From Desulfurococcales archaeon (GTDB lineage Archaea; Thermoproteota; Thermoprotei_A; Sulfolobales; Acidilobaceae): a DNA stretch of 32,135 nucleotides. This document shows positions 14,220-22,939 of the stretch, one piece after another. How positions within the stretch are numbered: position 1 is the first letter of the stretch; every line of letters starts with the position of its first letter. Under the pieces are notes generated by a model. That model was not told the origin of the DNA and did not search any database. It was given only the letters and a program-made list of their open reading frames with translations. The position numbers and the translations under genes are program-made. The stretch covers positions 1-32,135 of the forward strand of contig WAOT01000002.1 of assembly GCA_015521115.1 (NCBI GenBank). Reading direction: 5' to 3'.

Positions 14220-15155
14220 GTTTTTCAGGAGCCTCTCAGCGTTTTCCCTCAGGATCGCCCTCTTAGCCTCCCCTGGTATGTCTAGGGAGAGGATCTCCTC
14301 TATAGTGTCCCTCATGTCTACCCCTACGACGTAGGGGTAGTCGCTACCGTATAGGATCTTCTCGTACCCTATCTCCTCCACCGCCCTTTCAATGAATATG
14401 GGCTCAGTAGCGCTCGTGTCAAGGTAGATGTTCTCGAGCTGCGCAGCGTTGAGTGCCTCCCGGAAAAAGATCCCGGGCATTAGCATGCTATAGGCGCCCA
14501 TATGGGCTATCACATACACCACGTCCGGGTTCTTCCTAGCCGCCTCAGCCACATACTTGGGCCTGGCATAGCGGCACAGCTTGGGGAGCTCCCACATGCC
14601 TGGGTCGCATCCTGTGTGGATTATGACGATCTTCCTGTTCTTCGCGGCCCAGTTGTATAGTGGTTGTAGGTTCCTGCTGGCGGGGTGTATGCAGTGGAGT
14701 GTTGGGTAGATCTTGACACCTATGAGAACGTCCTGGTACCTCCTAAGCCTCTTGAGGGTCTCCTCAACGCCGAGGTCTGGGTTGAAGCTCCCAACAGGTA
14801 ATAGCCTGTCGGGGAACCTCTCAGCCGCCATTACGACCTCTTCAGTCCTCCTCCTATGCTCGACCAGGAGCGTCTCGTGCTCCTTTATGCTCTCCTCGGG
14901 CTCGAAGAGGATCTTCCTCAGAGCAGCGCTCGGGTTGTAGGCCACGTAGTCCAGGATCTCCTCCGCGGCCTCCCGGATATAGCGGGGGTTCATCCTCCTG
15001 CGGAAGCTCCTCACACCCCCCTCAATAGCTATGACTACCGCCCTCTCAACGCCAGACCTGTCCATCACGCTCACTAGGTAGGATGCCGCCTCGACAGGGT
15101 CTTTGTACCTGAACGGTAGGTGTGTGTGGAAGTCTATGACCCTCATACCATGCAA
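14205..15155 (-). CDS. Amidohydrolase-2 family TIM-barrel metal-dependent hydrolase
   Basis: The metal-binding layout of the amidohydrolase superfamily is present: DFHTHLPF with His10 and His12, GVKIYP with Lys148, IIHTG with His180, IAHMG with His218 and LYGSDYPY with Asp272. The family includes ACMS decarboxylase-like decarboxylases and lactone or amide hydrolases, and the substrate cannot be read here. The length of 316 aa is typical. The start is ATG 15155 or the ATG at 15146 (MRVIDFHTH). The protein is cytoplasmic with no signal. Its gene is alone on this strand and shares a divergent promoter region with the ThiL-like gene. Confidence 0.88.
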   Translation of the reverse strand: MHGMRVIDFHTHLPFRYKDPVEAASYLVSVMDRSGVERAVVIAIEGGVRSFRRRMNPRYIREAAEEILDYVAYNPSAALRKILFEPEESIKEHETLLVEHRRRTEEVVMAAERFPDRLLPVGSFNPDLGVEETLKRLRRYQDVLIGVKIYPTLHCIHPASRNLQPLYNWAAKNRKIVIIHTGCDPGMWELPKLCRYARPKYVAEAARKNPDVVYVIAHMGAYSMLMPGIFFREALNAAQLENIYLDTSATEPIFIERAVEEIGYEKILYGSDYPYVVGVDMRDTIEEILSLDIPGEAKRAILRENAERLLKNLGVL

Positions 15156-15183
15156 TACGCCACACCTTTGGGCTGCCGGTCTC

Positions 15184-15217
15184 CCCTTTATTCTGGTGGT
15201 AGCTGGAGGGTATATAG
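15184..15217. promoter_or_regulatory. Divergent promoter region, amidohydrolase / ThiL-like
   Basis: The 98-base gap 15156-15253 holds TATATAG (15211-15217) for the plus-strand gene and a weaker minus-strand AATAAAGG at 15185-15192 for the amidohydrolase. The plus-strand start site would be near 15240, just before GGAGGT (15240-15245). Confidence 0.4.
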
Positions 15218-15253
15218 TAGGGGAACATTTACTGGTACAGGAGGTCTCGTGGG

Positions 15254-16156
15254 GTGCTGGAGCAGGAGGTCTTCAAACTCATACAAGCACGCCTCTACTC
15301 TTCAGACTGCTACCTCTACGAGGCGTGCCCCCTAGGTAGGGTAGTCGTCAACCTTGACGGCTACTCCCTCCCCGAGAGCAGGTACCGCTTCCTCACCCTA
15401 CCCATATGGGCTTGGAGGGCCGTCATGGGCGCCATAATGGATGTCGTCGCAACAGGTGCTAGGCCTGCAGGTGTGAGCGTGAGCCTGGGCCTACCAGAGG
15501 ATGAAGTGTATGAGGCCCTAACGGGCGCCCTGGAGGCCGCGAGATACGCTGGTGCAACACCCATGAAGCACGACACCAACACCTCCAGGGAGGGTTGGAT
15601 AGATGTTTTAGCGGTTGGAGAGCTGGAAACCAGCCCAGTCCCCAGACTCCCCTTAAGGAGGCGAGGCGAGCTCATAGTAGTCCAGATAGGCTACGCGGGC
15701 TACGGTGCCGTCGAGTATAGGCTACACTCTAGCGGGGCTGGTGTGGAAGCGGTTCCGCCATGGCTTGTTAAGAGGAAGCCGCCCATAGAAGCGTGGAGGG
15801 CCATCTCAAGATGCCAGCCGGCCGCCGCCTCAGATAATAGTGACGGGCTAGGCTACACCATTAAGGTCATGGCCCGACTGGGAAAACTCAACATCACTCT
15901 AGACAGACACCCACTAGTAGACCCCAAGCTCACGACGCAGTACAACCTCACACCTAGCGAAGCATTAACCTCATGGGAGGATTACAACCTAATACTCCTC
16001 ACTGACAAGGCAGGACTGGAATGCCTCTCGGAAGAGATTGAGAGGACAAGAACACCTTGGAGTGTTATAGGTTCTGCTAGCCCCGGCACAGGCCTGGTCA
16101 CTATCGGGGGACGTGCACTTAAGCTTGTAGGTTGGGAGAGGGTCAAGAGAGGTTAG
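15254..16156 (+). CDS. thiL: ThiL-like thiamine-monophosphate kinase (AIR-synthase-related)
   Basis: The fold markers of the PurM/ThiL group are visible: the early metal-binding Asp in VVNLDGYSLP (Asp35), AIMDVVATGARPAGVSVSLGLP (60-81) matching the SDxAAxGAxP block, HDTNTS (106-111) in place of the usual GGDT, and SDGLG (196-200) for the IDxSDGL block. ThiL phosphorylates thiamine monophosphate to the diphosphate cofactor. The length of 300 aa fits. GTG 15254 follows GGAGGT at 8-base spacing. Several motif residues are off-consensus, so it could be another AIR-synthase-related kinase; the symbol is provisional. Confidence 0.65.
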   Translation: MLEQEVFKLIQARLYSSDCYLYEACPLGRVVVNLDGYSLPESRYRFLTLPIWAWRAVMGAIMDVVATGARPAGVSVSLGLPEDEVYEALTGALEAARYAGATPMKHDTNTSREGWIDVLAVGELETSPVPRLPLRRRGELIVVQIGYAGYGAVEYRLHSSGAGVEAVPPWLVKRKPPIEAWRAISRCQPAAASDNSDGLGYTIKVMARLGKLNITLDRHPLVDPKLTTQYNLTPSEALTSWEDYNLILLTDKAGLECLSEEIERTRTPWSVIGSASPGTGLVTIGGRALKLVGWERVKRG

Positions 16157-16203
16157 GAGGAGAGCGGGTGTGAGGACAGCTGGGGGGAGCCCTTGTATTT
16201 AAC

Positions 16204-16536
16204 TTACTGCCCCAGCCTCTCCCTTACCTTCTGGATGAGGCCCCTGATCCTCTCCCTTATGCTGTGGATGTTCATTGCCTGGTAGTAGTAGCCTTCCCTG
16301 ACTAGCATTGTGGAGGCTATCTCCTCTACCAGTCTTTTAAGGTCTCGGGCCTCCTCAGCGAGGTCGTCCTCGCTCGCGAGGACTAGTACCCGGCCGAGCT
16401 CGTGGAGAGCGTCTTGGAGCTCTCCTCTCTTTATCCTCTTGTTGATACTTGGTAGCATCTCTTCAATCTCATCGGCAAGGATCAGTGCCCACTTCGCTAT
16501 CGCCTTACCGTACCAGTTGTTACTAGTTGAGGGCAA
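16204..16536 (-). CDS. Small helical hypothetical protein, 110 aa
   Basis: I do not recognise it. The frame stays open far upstream, to 16998, but that extension overlaps the helicase start and is low-complexity, so I placed the start at TTG 16536 behind GGGGAG. A TATA box CTTATAAG (16577-16584) is correctly spaced for it. The product is helical: AIAKWALILADEIEEMLPSI, LQDALHELGRVLVLA, EEARDLKRLVEEIASTML, RERIRGLIQKVRERL. There are no membrane segments. It sits divergently beside the membrane-tethered helicase gene, which may or may not be meaningful. A start at ATG 16596 or 16587 would add 20 or 17 residues. Confidence 0.6.
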   Translation of the reverse strand: MPSTSNNWYGKAIAKWALILADEIEEMLPSINKRIKRGELQDALHELGRVLVLASEDDLAEEARDLKRLVEEIASTMLVREGYYYQAMNIHSIRERIRGLIQKVRERLGQ

Positions 16537-16576
16537 TTCGGGTCTCCCCAAATTAGTATCTTCATGGCCGCTACAT

Positions 16577-16584
16577 CTTATAAG
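16577..16584 (-). promoter_or_regulatory. TATA box for the small helical gene
   Basis: The palindromic CTTATAAG, read on the minus strand, predicts initiation near 16554, about 18 bases before the TTG start and just upstream of GGGGAG. This is the main argument against the longer reading frame. Confidence 0.5.
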
Positions 16585-16721
16585 CATTGCTAACATATTC
16601 AGCCTGTCGCAGGGTGGGTGAAGGGTGGGTTCGGATCCTGCCAGAGTCCACACCCGAGAGGCTCCTTCGGCCCATGGAATTCTCCACATCCCCACCCAGT
16701 GGGTTGAATGTAGGGTCTTCA

Positions 16722-16733
16722 GCAGTATTATTA
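16722..16733 (+). promoter_or_regulatory. TATA-like box for the helicase gene
   Basis: GCAGTATTATTA lies ~45 bases before the GTG start and predicts a transcript start near 16755 with GAGGGA (16761-16766) as the ribosome site. The remaining 16597-16721 stretch shows nothing that I can support as a gene. Confidence 0.4.
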
Positions 16734-16774
16734 GGAGGAGGTAGCACCTGGGAGTGTCGTGAGGGAATGGCCCG

Positions 16775-19700
16775 GTGGCCCCGCCCATAATGCTATTTGC
16801 ACTAATATCAGTACTGGCCGCTCTACTCCTAATCGTGACTCTCGGCATAGCACTCCTCCCCCGCCGGGGCGGCATAATTTGGGGCCTCACCCGGCTGCCT
16901 GGCGTGGAATGGTTGGCGTTCCGGGGGCTCATCAGGAGGCTCGAAAGGGGCGGGGGTGGAGGTGCTGCGCTGAGAGAGTGCGCCCTGAGGTGCTCCAAGG
17001 GCAGGGTGCACTATATATTTAACATGATGTTAAGCAGGGGCCTCTGCCCCAACGTGGGCGCCGTAGAGGCAGCCGTGGAGAGGGGTCTTGCGGGGGAGGC
17101 CTCCAGGGTCTATACGGTTGGTTGCCGTTATGAGGGTGCCATGGACAGGCTGCTTGAGACAGTCGCAGCGTTCTATGGCGGGCTCAGGATAAACCCTGGT
17201 GACCTAGTCATAGCGGTTTGCGACAGCTCTAGCGGGGTTCCCGTACTGGAGGTCGGTGGTAAGAGGTATTCTGGTGACATCCTACCCGAGAGGATGAGGA
17301 AAGAGGTGGAGGGGATCCCGGGTATCGGGGTATATAGTAGGAGGGGGGCTGTTGTATTATCATACGGTTGTCCTGGGGCCCCGTACCGTATTGAGATCCT
17401 AGCCCTCCAGGTTCTACCCGAGAGTGCTAACGACCTTGAAAGCCTGTCATACCATCTGGCCGTTAAACGCGGGCAGGGAGGGGACGTGGTTGAGCTTGTC
17501 AAGACTATCGCTAGGAGGCTCGCCTGGCTGGCGGAAAAACTACCAGTAGAGGCCAGACCGCCGGAGGCTGCCGCCGTGTTATTCACACTTGGGAGCGAGC
17601 CGGTTGAGTGTCCCTCGAATAAGATCTTAACAGACTCGCCACGGCTCGCATGCCCATACTATTCACCCTACAGGGTAGCCGGTAGAGTCGAGAGGTTAAG
17701 CGGGAGGCTGGCGTCGGTGGCGGCCTCCCTACAGGCTAGGGGTGGGAACCCTTGGAGGGCTGTGGTCAACCTTGAGATGAACGGGTGGGGTAGTGTTGCG
17801 AGGGCACTAGTCCCCCTCATAGGTACCGCTAGCGAGGGATCCCGGCATATTCTCCAGGTCGAGCCATGGTACCTCAATTGTTCGGGTATTAGAAGGGTTG
17901 ATAGGATCTCGTGTGTTAGGCCCTCAATAGACTGCTCAAGCTGGTGGGGGCCGGGGCCCGTTGAGGAGGCGGCAATGCGCCTCGGGTTTAAGGTTGAGAT
18001 GCCGGACTGCATGAGGAGGAAGGTTAGGCTCCATATTGAGAGGGTTGAAGGGGAGGCCAGTATAGTTGAGCTGGAGGGGGATGATGTTCCAGGACTTATT
18101 GCGGCTGCCACCGTGGAGGGGGCTGATGAGTATGACCTCATCGTTACCCCTAACGATACAGCTGCCGACACTTTCACCTCCATACTACAGGGTGTCAGGG
18201 TAATCCCGTGGTGGAGGTTTGAGCTGGAGCCATGGAGGGCGAAGGGGCGAGTCCTCCTAGTCCTACCGGAGAGGTTCCCTAAACCCCGGTGGCTGTCCCG
18301 CCTAGCATCCGAGAACCCGCGCTCCTTCTTGGAGGCGGCTATTGCTAGAGTTGTGCAACTCTCCTCTAAACCTGGCTACACGGCTATAAGCCCAGCCCTC
18401 CAGGCCAGCGGCCTCCCAGTTAGGGTAGCCAAGAAGGTCTCAACACCGCGTGAAATACCGGTTACTAGTGGTGTGCTGAGGGAGGCTGAGGCCCTCCTTA
18501 GACAGTACTGGGGGCCTAACTACACCCTACACCGCCACCAGGCGGTTGCCATAGAGGCGCTATACCGTGCCTGGTGGCCGAGGCCTGGTAGGCCCGTAAT
18601 GGCTGTATTCCCCACTGGCAGCGGTAAGAGTGCAGTCTTCCAGATCGGGGGGCTCATAATCTCGGGCCTACACGGTGGCCCTGTCCTGGTTGTAAGCCCA
18701 TTGAGGGCGCTGATAAGAGACCAGGTTGAGGGCCTCACCAGGAGGGGGTTGGCTGCTGCGAGGATAGATGCGACAGTTTCGGGGGAGAGGAGGAGGGCCG
18801 TACTCGAGGCGGCCTCCCTCGGCCTCCTGGACTTCCTCTACGTCACCCCGGAGAGGTTCTCTGACCCCGCATTCACCCTTACAATAGCGAGCAGCCCGCC
18901 CAGCCTCGTAGTCCTCGACGAGGCCCACACGGTGGCGAAGTGGGGTGCCAGCTTCAGGCCCTCATACCTTCATGCTGCCCGTTTCATATCGGATCTCAGA
19001 GGCGCCCCAGGTGCCCCCCATCTAGCACTGTTCACAGCTAGCGCCCCGGGGGAGATAGCTAGGATGGTTCTCGAGGCTGTTGGGGTTAAGAGCGGTGTGC
19101 TTGAGGTCAACCTTGATGGTGGCACCCCACCTCCTGACGGGTGGAAGGGGCTGATACTGAGGCTTCCCACTGTAAGGTCTAACCTACGCTTCGCAGTACT
19201 GCCCGTTGGGAGAGGTGAGGAGAGGCTTCCACCACTATACAGGGTCATGAGGGAGCTCCGAGAATGGGCGGATACCGTCTCCAAGCCATGGCTTGGTGTA
19301 GTGTTTACTGGGTATGTGAAGAGTGAGAGGCACCCCTGGGCTAACGCGGAGGCGCTCGCCGAGAGCATATCTAGGATGGCGGGCCTCGAGGCCATAGCAT
19401 ACCACGGGCAACTACTACAGAATGAGAGGAGGAGAAGGGAGGATCTCATATATGAGGCCAGCGAGACGGGCAAGGGGCCGAAGGTCGTCGTAGCCACAAA
19501 GGCGTTCGGTATGGGTGTAGATATACCGAACGTGAGGTGGATAGTCCATGTCATGCCTAGCGATAGCGTAGAGGACTACTATCAAGAAGCTGGTAGAGCG
19601 GGGAGGGACGGTCTACCAAGCGTTGCACTACACCTTTACAACCCGCTGGACTTCAAGGAGAAGGAGAGACTTCTAAAGTCTCAGAGAGTCCTCCCCAGCG

Positions 19701-20785
19701 TGGTACTACAAGTCTACAACACCATAATCCTCCTCCACGAGAGCCTGAGGAGGAAGACGGGCGGCTGGCCAACTATAGTAGTCCCGCTGGAACTGTTCCC
19801 CTCGAAGGTGCGGGCGCTCAGGGCGGTAGATATCCTACGCTCCCTAGGCCTCGTTGACTACTGGGTTACAACGACTAGGCTCCAGGGGTATCGCATCCCC
19901 AAGAGTCTTGAGAGCGCTGGTCTGACACCAGGGGAGTACATCCTACCCTGGAGTATGGCTGTCAGCGGTGACACGGTGATAGGGCCACGCCTCTCCAAGA
20001 CGCCGGCAGGCTGGCTTCCTGGCAATGCCCGCTACTACCGCTGCAGGAATGCTGTTGGAGGAGCTCCCCCTCACATGCCTGTAAGAGTAGAGGTACTAGG
20101 AGTGGACGTCAACAGTGGTGCATGTGGAGAGTGGGAGGAGGTCAATTTTGAGAGGGGGGAGATCCTCGTCCTCATGCCCAGCCTGGAAGTCCAGCATAGA
20201 CCCCTCCAAGTACTCGACGAGGACGCCTTCCAGGCCGTTATACGGCTCTCAACCCTAGAACTGGAGGGGATTAGGAGGTATTCACAACTACTCTCAGCGG
20301 CCTCAAAGATAGCGTCTGAGAAGGGGTGGATGTCTGACGAGGTAGACCAGCTCCTGAAGACGGGGATCGACGAGATACTCTCAAGCCCCCCAAAACTTGT
20401 CAGCGGGGACGCTCCGAGGGAGGTTTTCGGCCTCAAGAGGGTATGCCCCCAGCTCTCAGACTGCATGCCCGAAGTATTTGAAACTATAGACAAGGCATCG
20501 AAATGGCTGGGGGGACAGGAGGCCGTAACTGTAGCAGTACAGGATGAGGGAGTAGAGAACAGGATCTCGAAGAGGCTGACCCTTCACTTCGGGGAGCCCT
20601 TTAAAGGGGCGTTCGGCGTTAGAGCCTATAGGTCTGTACTGGCTGCCGCTAGGTCAGGGCACTATAAGCTTATGGATAGGGGGTTTATTGTGATAATAGC
20701 TAGAGCTAACAAGAGGACTATTAATGCTCTAAGGAGGTTAGAGGGATACCCCTACTATAGCCTATTCCTCTACAACACGGGCTAG
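16775..20785 (+). CDS. Giant membrane-anchored RecQ-like SF2 helicase, 1336 aa
   Basis: GTG 16775 follows GAGGGA with 8-base spacing. Residues ~5-28 form one hydrophobic segment (IMLFALISVLAALLLIVTLG) followed by PRRGG, so the rest should be a cytoplasmic body tethered to the membrane. Residues ~30-560 match nothing I recognise and carry many Cys, Trp and Arg residues. The helicase core is complete: motif I FPTGSGKSA with Lys618, motif Ia VVSPLRALIRDQV, motif II DEAH at 715-718, motif III FTASAP, motif V KAFGMGVDIPNVR and motif VI QEAGRAGRDG from Gln937. These spacings and the QEAGRAGRDG box are RecQ-type. The C-terminal ~370 residues are of unknown fold; RecQ zinc-binding and HRDC domains are not evident. 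It is more than twice the size of a typical RecQ. The stop overlaps the PadR gene by 4 bases. DpdF-type defence helicases are an alternative relation, but no other dpd genes are present. Confidence 0.9.
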   Translation: MAPPIMLFALISVLAALLLIVTLGIALLPRRGGIIWGLTRLPGVEWLAFRGLIRRLERGGGGGAALRECALRCSKGRVHYIFNMMLSRGLCPNVGAVEAAVERGLAGEASRVYTVGCRYEGAMDRLLETVAAFYGGLRINPGDLVIAVCDSSSGVPVLEVGGKRYSGDILPERMRKEVEGIPGIGVYSRRGAVVLSYGCPGAPYRIEILALQVLPESANDLESLSYHLAVKRGQGGDVVELVKTIARRLAWLAEKLPVEARPPEAAAVLFTLGSEPVECPSNKILTDSPRLACPYYSPYRVAGRVERLSGRLASVAASLQARGGNPWRAVVNLEMNGWGSVARALVPLIGTASEGSRHILQVEPWYLNCSGIRRVDRISCVRPSIDCSSWWGPGPVEEAAMRLGFKVEMPDCMRRKVRLHIERVEGEASIVELEGDDVPGLIAAATVEGADEYDLIVTPNDTAADTFTSILQGVRVIPWWRFELEPWRAKGRVLLVLPERFPKPRWLSRLASENPRSFLEAAIARVVQLSSKPGYTAISPALQASGLPVRVAKKVSTPREIPVTSGVLREAEALLRQYWGPNYTLHRHQAVAIEALYRAWWPRPGRPVMAVFPTGSGKSAVFQIGGLIISGLHGGPVLVVSPLRALIRDQVEGLTRRGLAAARIDATVSGERRRAVLEAASLGLLDFLYVTPERFSDPAFTLTIASSPPSLVVLDEAHTVAKWGASFRPSYLHAARFISDLRGAPGAPHLALFTASAPGEIARMVLEAVGVKSGVLEVNLDGGTPPPDGWKGLILRLPTVRSNLRFAVLPVGRGEERLPPLYRVMRELREWADTVSKPWLGVVFTGYVKSERHPWANAEALAESISRMAGLEAIAYHGQLLQNERRRREDLIYEASETGKGPKVVVATKAFGMGVDIPNVRWIVHVMPSDSVEDYYQEAGRAGRDGLPSVALHLYNPLDFKEKERLLKSQRVLPSVVLQVYNTIILLHESLRRKTGGWPTIVVPLELFPSKVRALRAVDILRSLGLVDYWVTTTRLQGYRIPKSLESAGLTPGEYILPWSMAVSGDTVIGPRLSKTPAGWLPGNARYYRCRNAVGGAPPHMPVRVEVLGVDVNSGACGEWEEVNFERGEILVLMPSLEVQHRPLQVLDEDAFQAVIRLSTLELEGIRRYSQLLSAASKIASEKGWMSDEVDQLLKTGIDEILSSPPKLVSGDAPREVFGLKRVCPQLSDCMPEVFETIDKASKWLGGQEAVTVAVQDEGVENRISKRLTLHFGEPFKGAFGVRAYRSVLAAARSGHYKLMDRGFIVIIARANKRTINALRRLEGYPYYSLFLYNTG

Positions 20786-21240
20786 CCGCACTTGTCCGCC
20801 ATGCACTCCTCGAGCCTCTTAACTTCATCCCTCACGACCCTGCATATTTCATCGGCGGGCTCCTTGAGGCCCTTCTCGCGGAGGATCTTAGAGCCCTCTA
20901 TGAGCATCCACTCGACGAACCTCAGCTTAACCTTAGCCTTATCCACAAGGATATCGGCTAGAGTCTTCCACCCCTTCTCTGTGAGGCCGTAAACCACCCT
21001 CTTACCCCCCCTCACACCTGTCTCCACGACCTCAACGACCTCTATTAGTCCCTCCTCCTTCATCGACTCGAGGAGAGGATATATTGTCCCAGCGGCCTTC
21101 CTCCACCTACCCATAGTCACCTCCTCAATCCTCTTCATAATGTCATAGCCGTGCCGTGGGCCCTCGGCTAGGATCCTGAGAATAACGCTCTTAAGAGACT
21201 CACGGTAGATTGCAGCAGCTCCAGACTTTTCACGCTTCAA
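20782..21240 (-). CDS. PadR-family transcriptional regulator, 152 aa
   Basis: The N-terminal winged helix is classic PadR: LKSVILRILAEGPRHGYDIMKRIEEVT, then KAAGTIYPLLESMKEEGLIEVVE and GGKRVVYGLTEKGWKTL. Residues ~95-150 form the C-terminal dimerisation helices, with two cysteines near the end (EECMADKCG). PadR proteins are ligand-responsive repressors, often of exporters or stress genes. The start is TTG 21240 after GGTAAGG. It converges with the helicase and overlaps it by 4 bases. Its own target cannot be read from sequence. Confidence 0.9.
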   Translation of the reverse strand: MKREKSGAAAIYRESLKSVILRILAEGPRHGYDIMKRIEEVTMGRWRKAAGTIYPLLESMKEEGLIEVVEVVETGVRGGKRVVYGLTEKGWKTLADILVDKAKVKLRFVEWMLIEGSKILREKGLKEPADEICRVVRDEVKRLEECMADKCG

Positions 21241-21336
21241 CCTTACCAGCCCTTATCCCCCAGCCTGCTCAGGTTTTCGATTCTGCATCCTTCCTCGCAA
21301 CGTAACTCAACCACAGGGACACACCTGAACCTCGAC

Positions 21337-21344
21337 TATATAAT
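21337..21344 (-). promoter_or_regulatory. TATA box upstream of the PadR gene
   Basis: ATTATATA on the minus strand lies ~97 bases before the PadR start, predicting a leader of ~70 bases in 21241-21313. The rest of the 133-base gap shows no gene. Confidence 0.35.
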
Positions 21345-21373
21345 CTGAAGTAATCCTAGGTAAGTATTTAGGT

Positions 21374-21877
21374 TTATAGGAATGCCTCAATACCTCCAAG
21401 AGCAGGATCGTATATCACCCTGTGGCCCTCCAGATTCCTGAGAACCCTGTTTATATACTTCTCGACCTCCGCCCGGGTCACACCCCGGGTCTCCGCTCTC
21501 CTCAACACTATTTCCATAACTGTAGCGTACTTCTTGTATGTCTCGTTGAGTCTCCTCCACTCAATATCCTTGAAGGCCTCCTCTATCTTCTTGTTTCGGG
21601 GGAGGAGCCCTGAGACCATCATGACAGCTATTATGGGGTAACCGATATACCCTCTGAACCTTGTACCGTTGTCCGTGCTATATACACGGATCTCCCTATT
21701 ACCCGATCTCTCGACAACGACCCTGTACTTCCTCGTACCGTCGCTGCCCACGACAGTCGCTCTTATCCTCGTGTTGCTCTCCTCAATAATAACTCTCCCG
21801 TCCGCGATGGCGCCGGCGGCTTCCAGCACCTTTATCCTTGGGGGCATCCTAAGGGGCTTAGAGGGGTCTCTTACCAA
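21374..21877 (-). CDS. Conserved-looking hypothetical protein, 167 aa
   Basis: I recognise no named family. The opening LRMPPRIKVLEAAGAIADGRV is followed by a beta-rich segment (RIRATVVGSDGTRKYRVVVERSGNREIRVYSTDNGTR), a hydrophobic GYPIIAVMMVSGLLP stretch that is too short and mixed for a clear membrane helix, and a C-terminal helical half (KIEEAFKDIEWRRLNETYKKYATVMEIVLRRAE). It overlaps the 3' end of the GalU-like gene by 7 bases and is translated from the same message. Confidence 0.75.
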   Translation of the reverse strand: MVRDPSKPLRMPPRIKVLEAAGAIADGRVIIEESNTRIRATVVGSDGTRKYRVVVERSGNREIRVYSTDNGTRFRGYIGYPIIAVMMVSGLLPRNKKIEEAFKDIEWRRLNETYKKYATVMEIVLRRAETRGVTRAEVEKYINRVLRNLEGHRVIYDPALGGIEAFL

Positions 21878-22761
21878 CCACTAACACCCCCTCCTAGGCT
21901 CCTGAGGGTCTCCATGTAGCTCTCTGGCCTCCCTATGTCAATATAGTTAGCCCCTTTGACCGTGTAACCGCAGACCCTCCCCTTCCGGGTGAGGATTTGG
22001 ATGGCATCAGTCAGTTCGTGCTCGCCTGTGCGAGGGTTTATACCGGCCTCCTCTAGTGCGGCCCTTATAGGGTCTGACTTGAAGACGTATACACCGCTAA
22101 TCGCCAGGTTACTGGGGGGCTCTTCAGGCTTCTCTATAACCTCTGTGACCTCGTAGACGTCATCGATGAGCTCTGAACCCGGTACAGCTACACCATACTT
22201 CTTAGGGTTCTCGACCTCGACAAGGGCTAAGAGGGCATCACACCTCTCGAGAGTCTTAAATGACTGGATGAGCCTCTCCAGTGGGCTGCCGTTATTGGAG
22301 TGGAGTAGTATGTCGCCGAGGTGGACTAGGACTGCCTCTGTTGACACCGCCTTCAAGCCCCTCTTAACAGCGTCTCCAAGCCCCCTCGGTTCCGGCTGGT
22401 CGACCCATATTATTGTCGAGTCTTCAAGCATGCCGTAGAACTCCTCTAAGGCCGACGCCTCCTTCATCTTCCCACGGGATCTCAGCTCGACTAGGAGCCC
22501 ATTATCCACTACGAAATGGTCTTGGAGTATCCTCTTCCCCCTGCCCACTACGAAGGCGAAGACCCGGATACCGGCATTGTAGAGGGCCTCATATACTAGC
22601 TGAATGAAGGGCTTAAACACTAGAGAACTACCAGGCCCGTTAGAAGGGACGGGGAGCATCTCCTTGGGTAACTCCTTGGTTGCCGGGATCATTCTGGTAC
22701 CAAGCCCTGCCGCCGGGATAAGGGCAGTAATATCAGCTGTCAATACATGCGCACCCCTCAT
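21871..22761 (-). CDS. galU: UTP-glucose-1-phosphate uridylyltransferase (GalU-like)
   Basis: A nucleotidyltransferase with the nucleotide-binding signature ALIPAAGLGTRMIPATKELPKEMLPV (~13-38) typical of GalU, then IQLVYEALYNAGI, QPEPRGLGDAVKRG, LVHLGDILL with the metal-binding Asp, and VEVENPKKYGVAVP. It makes UDP-glucose, or a related NDP-sugar, for surface glycan and glycoprotein synthesis. The length of 296 aa is normal. The longest start is ATG 22761. TTG 22743 has GAGGGGTG correctly spaced upstream and is equally plausible. The glycosylation-sequon-rich surface proteins encoded elsewhere in the window would be consumers of such sugars. Confidence 0.9.
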   Translation of the reverse strand: MRGAHVLTADITALIPAAGLGTRMIPATKELPKEMLPVPSNGPGSSLVFKPFIQLVYEALYNAGIRVFAFVVGRGKRILQDHFVVDNGLLVELRSRGKMKEASALEEFYGMLEDSTIIWVDQPEPRGLGDAVKRGLKAVSTEAVLVHLGDILLHSNNGSPLERLIQSFKTLERCDALLALVEVENPKKYGVAVPGSELIDDVYEVTEVIEKPEEPPSNLAISGVYVFKSDPIRAALEEAGINPRTGEHELTDAIQILTRKGRVCGYTVKGANYIDIGRPESYMETLRSLGGGVSGW

Positions 22762-22939
22762 ATGCGGGTGGGGCGTCCGCCTTTTTGAATACTGGTCGCT
22801 CCCTCCTACTAGCCTTTTTTACAGGACTGTATACCCTTCCGACCTTATTAACATATATATTATGAGAGAGTATAGTTATACATACCGTTACAGCGCCCTC
22901 CCCTAGGGCACCGAAGTCCATGCATGGCGGGGGATTATT
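22762..22939. promoter_or_regulatory. Divergent intergenic region, GalU / Cdc48-like gene
   Basis: The gap contains an AT block at 22851-22883 (CTTATTAACATATATATTATG, written here in pieces: CTTATTAACAT then ATATATTATG) suited to a plus-strand TATA box. A small inverted repeat GCCCT/AGGGC lies near 22893-22908. A CAAAAAGG-like element lies at 22778-22787 on the minus side. No RNA gene is visible. Confidence 0.35.

Noticed and set aside
16612-16650. tRNA-like T-arm (GGGTTCGGATCC)
   Set aside because: Position 58 would be G instead of A, the stem needs two wobble pairs, and no matching acceptor or anticodon arm is present.
16537-16998. N-terminal extension of the minus-strand 264-codon frame
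   Set aside because: It overlaps the helicase start, is Pro/Ser-rich low complexity, and a TATA box and ribosome site indicate a start at 16536.
16775-20785. Cas3-like helicase belonging to the CRISPR system
   Set aside because: No HD nuclease motif, RecQ-type QEAGRAGRDG box, and it lies 10 kb from the array with unrelated genes between.
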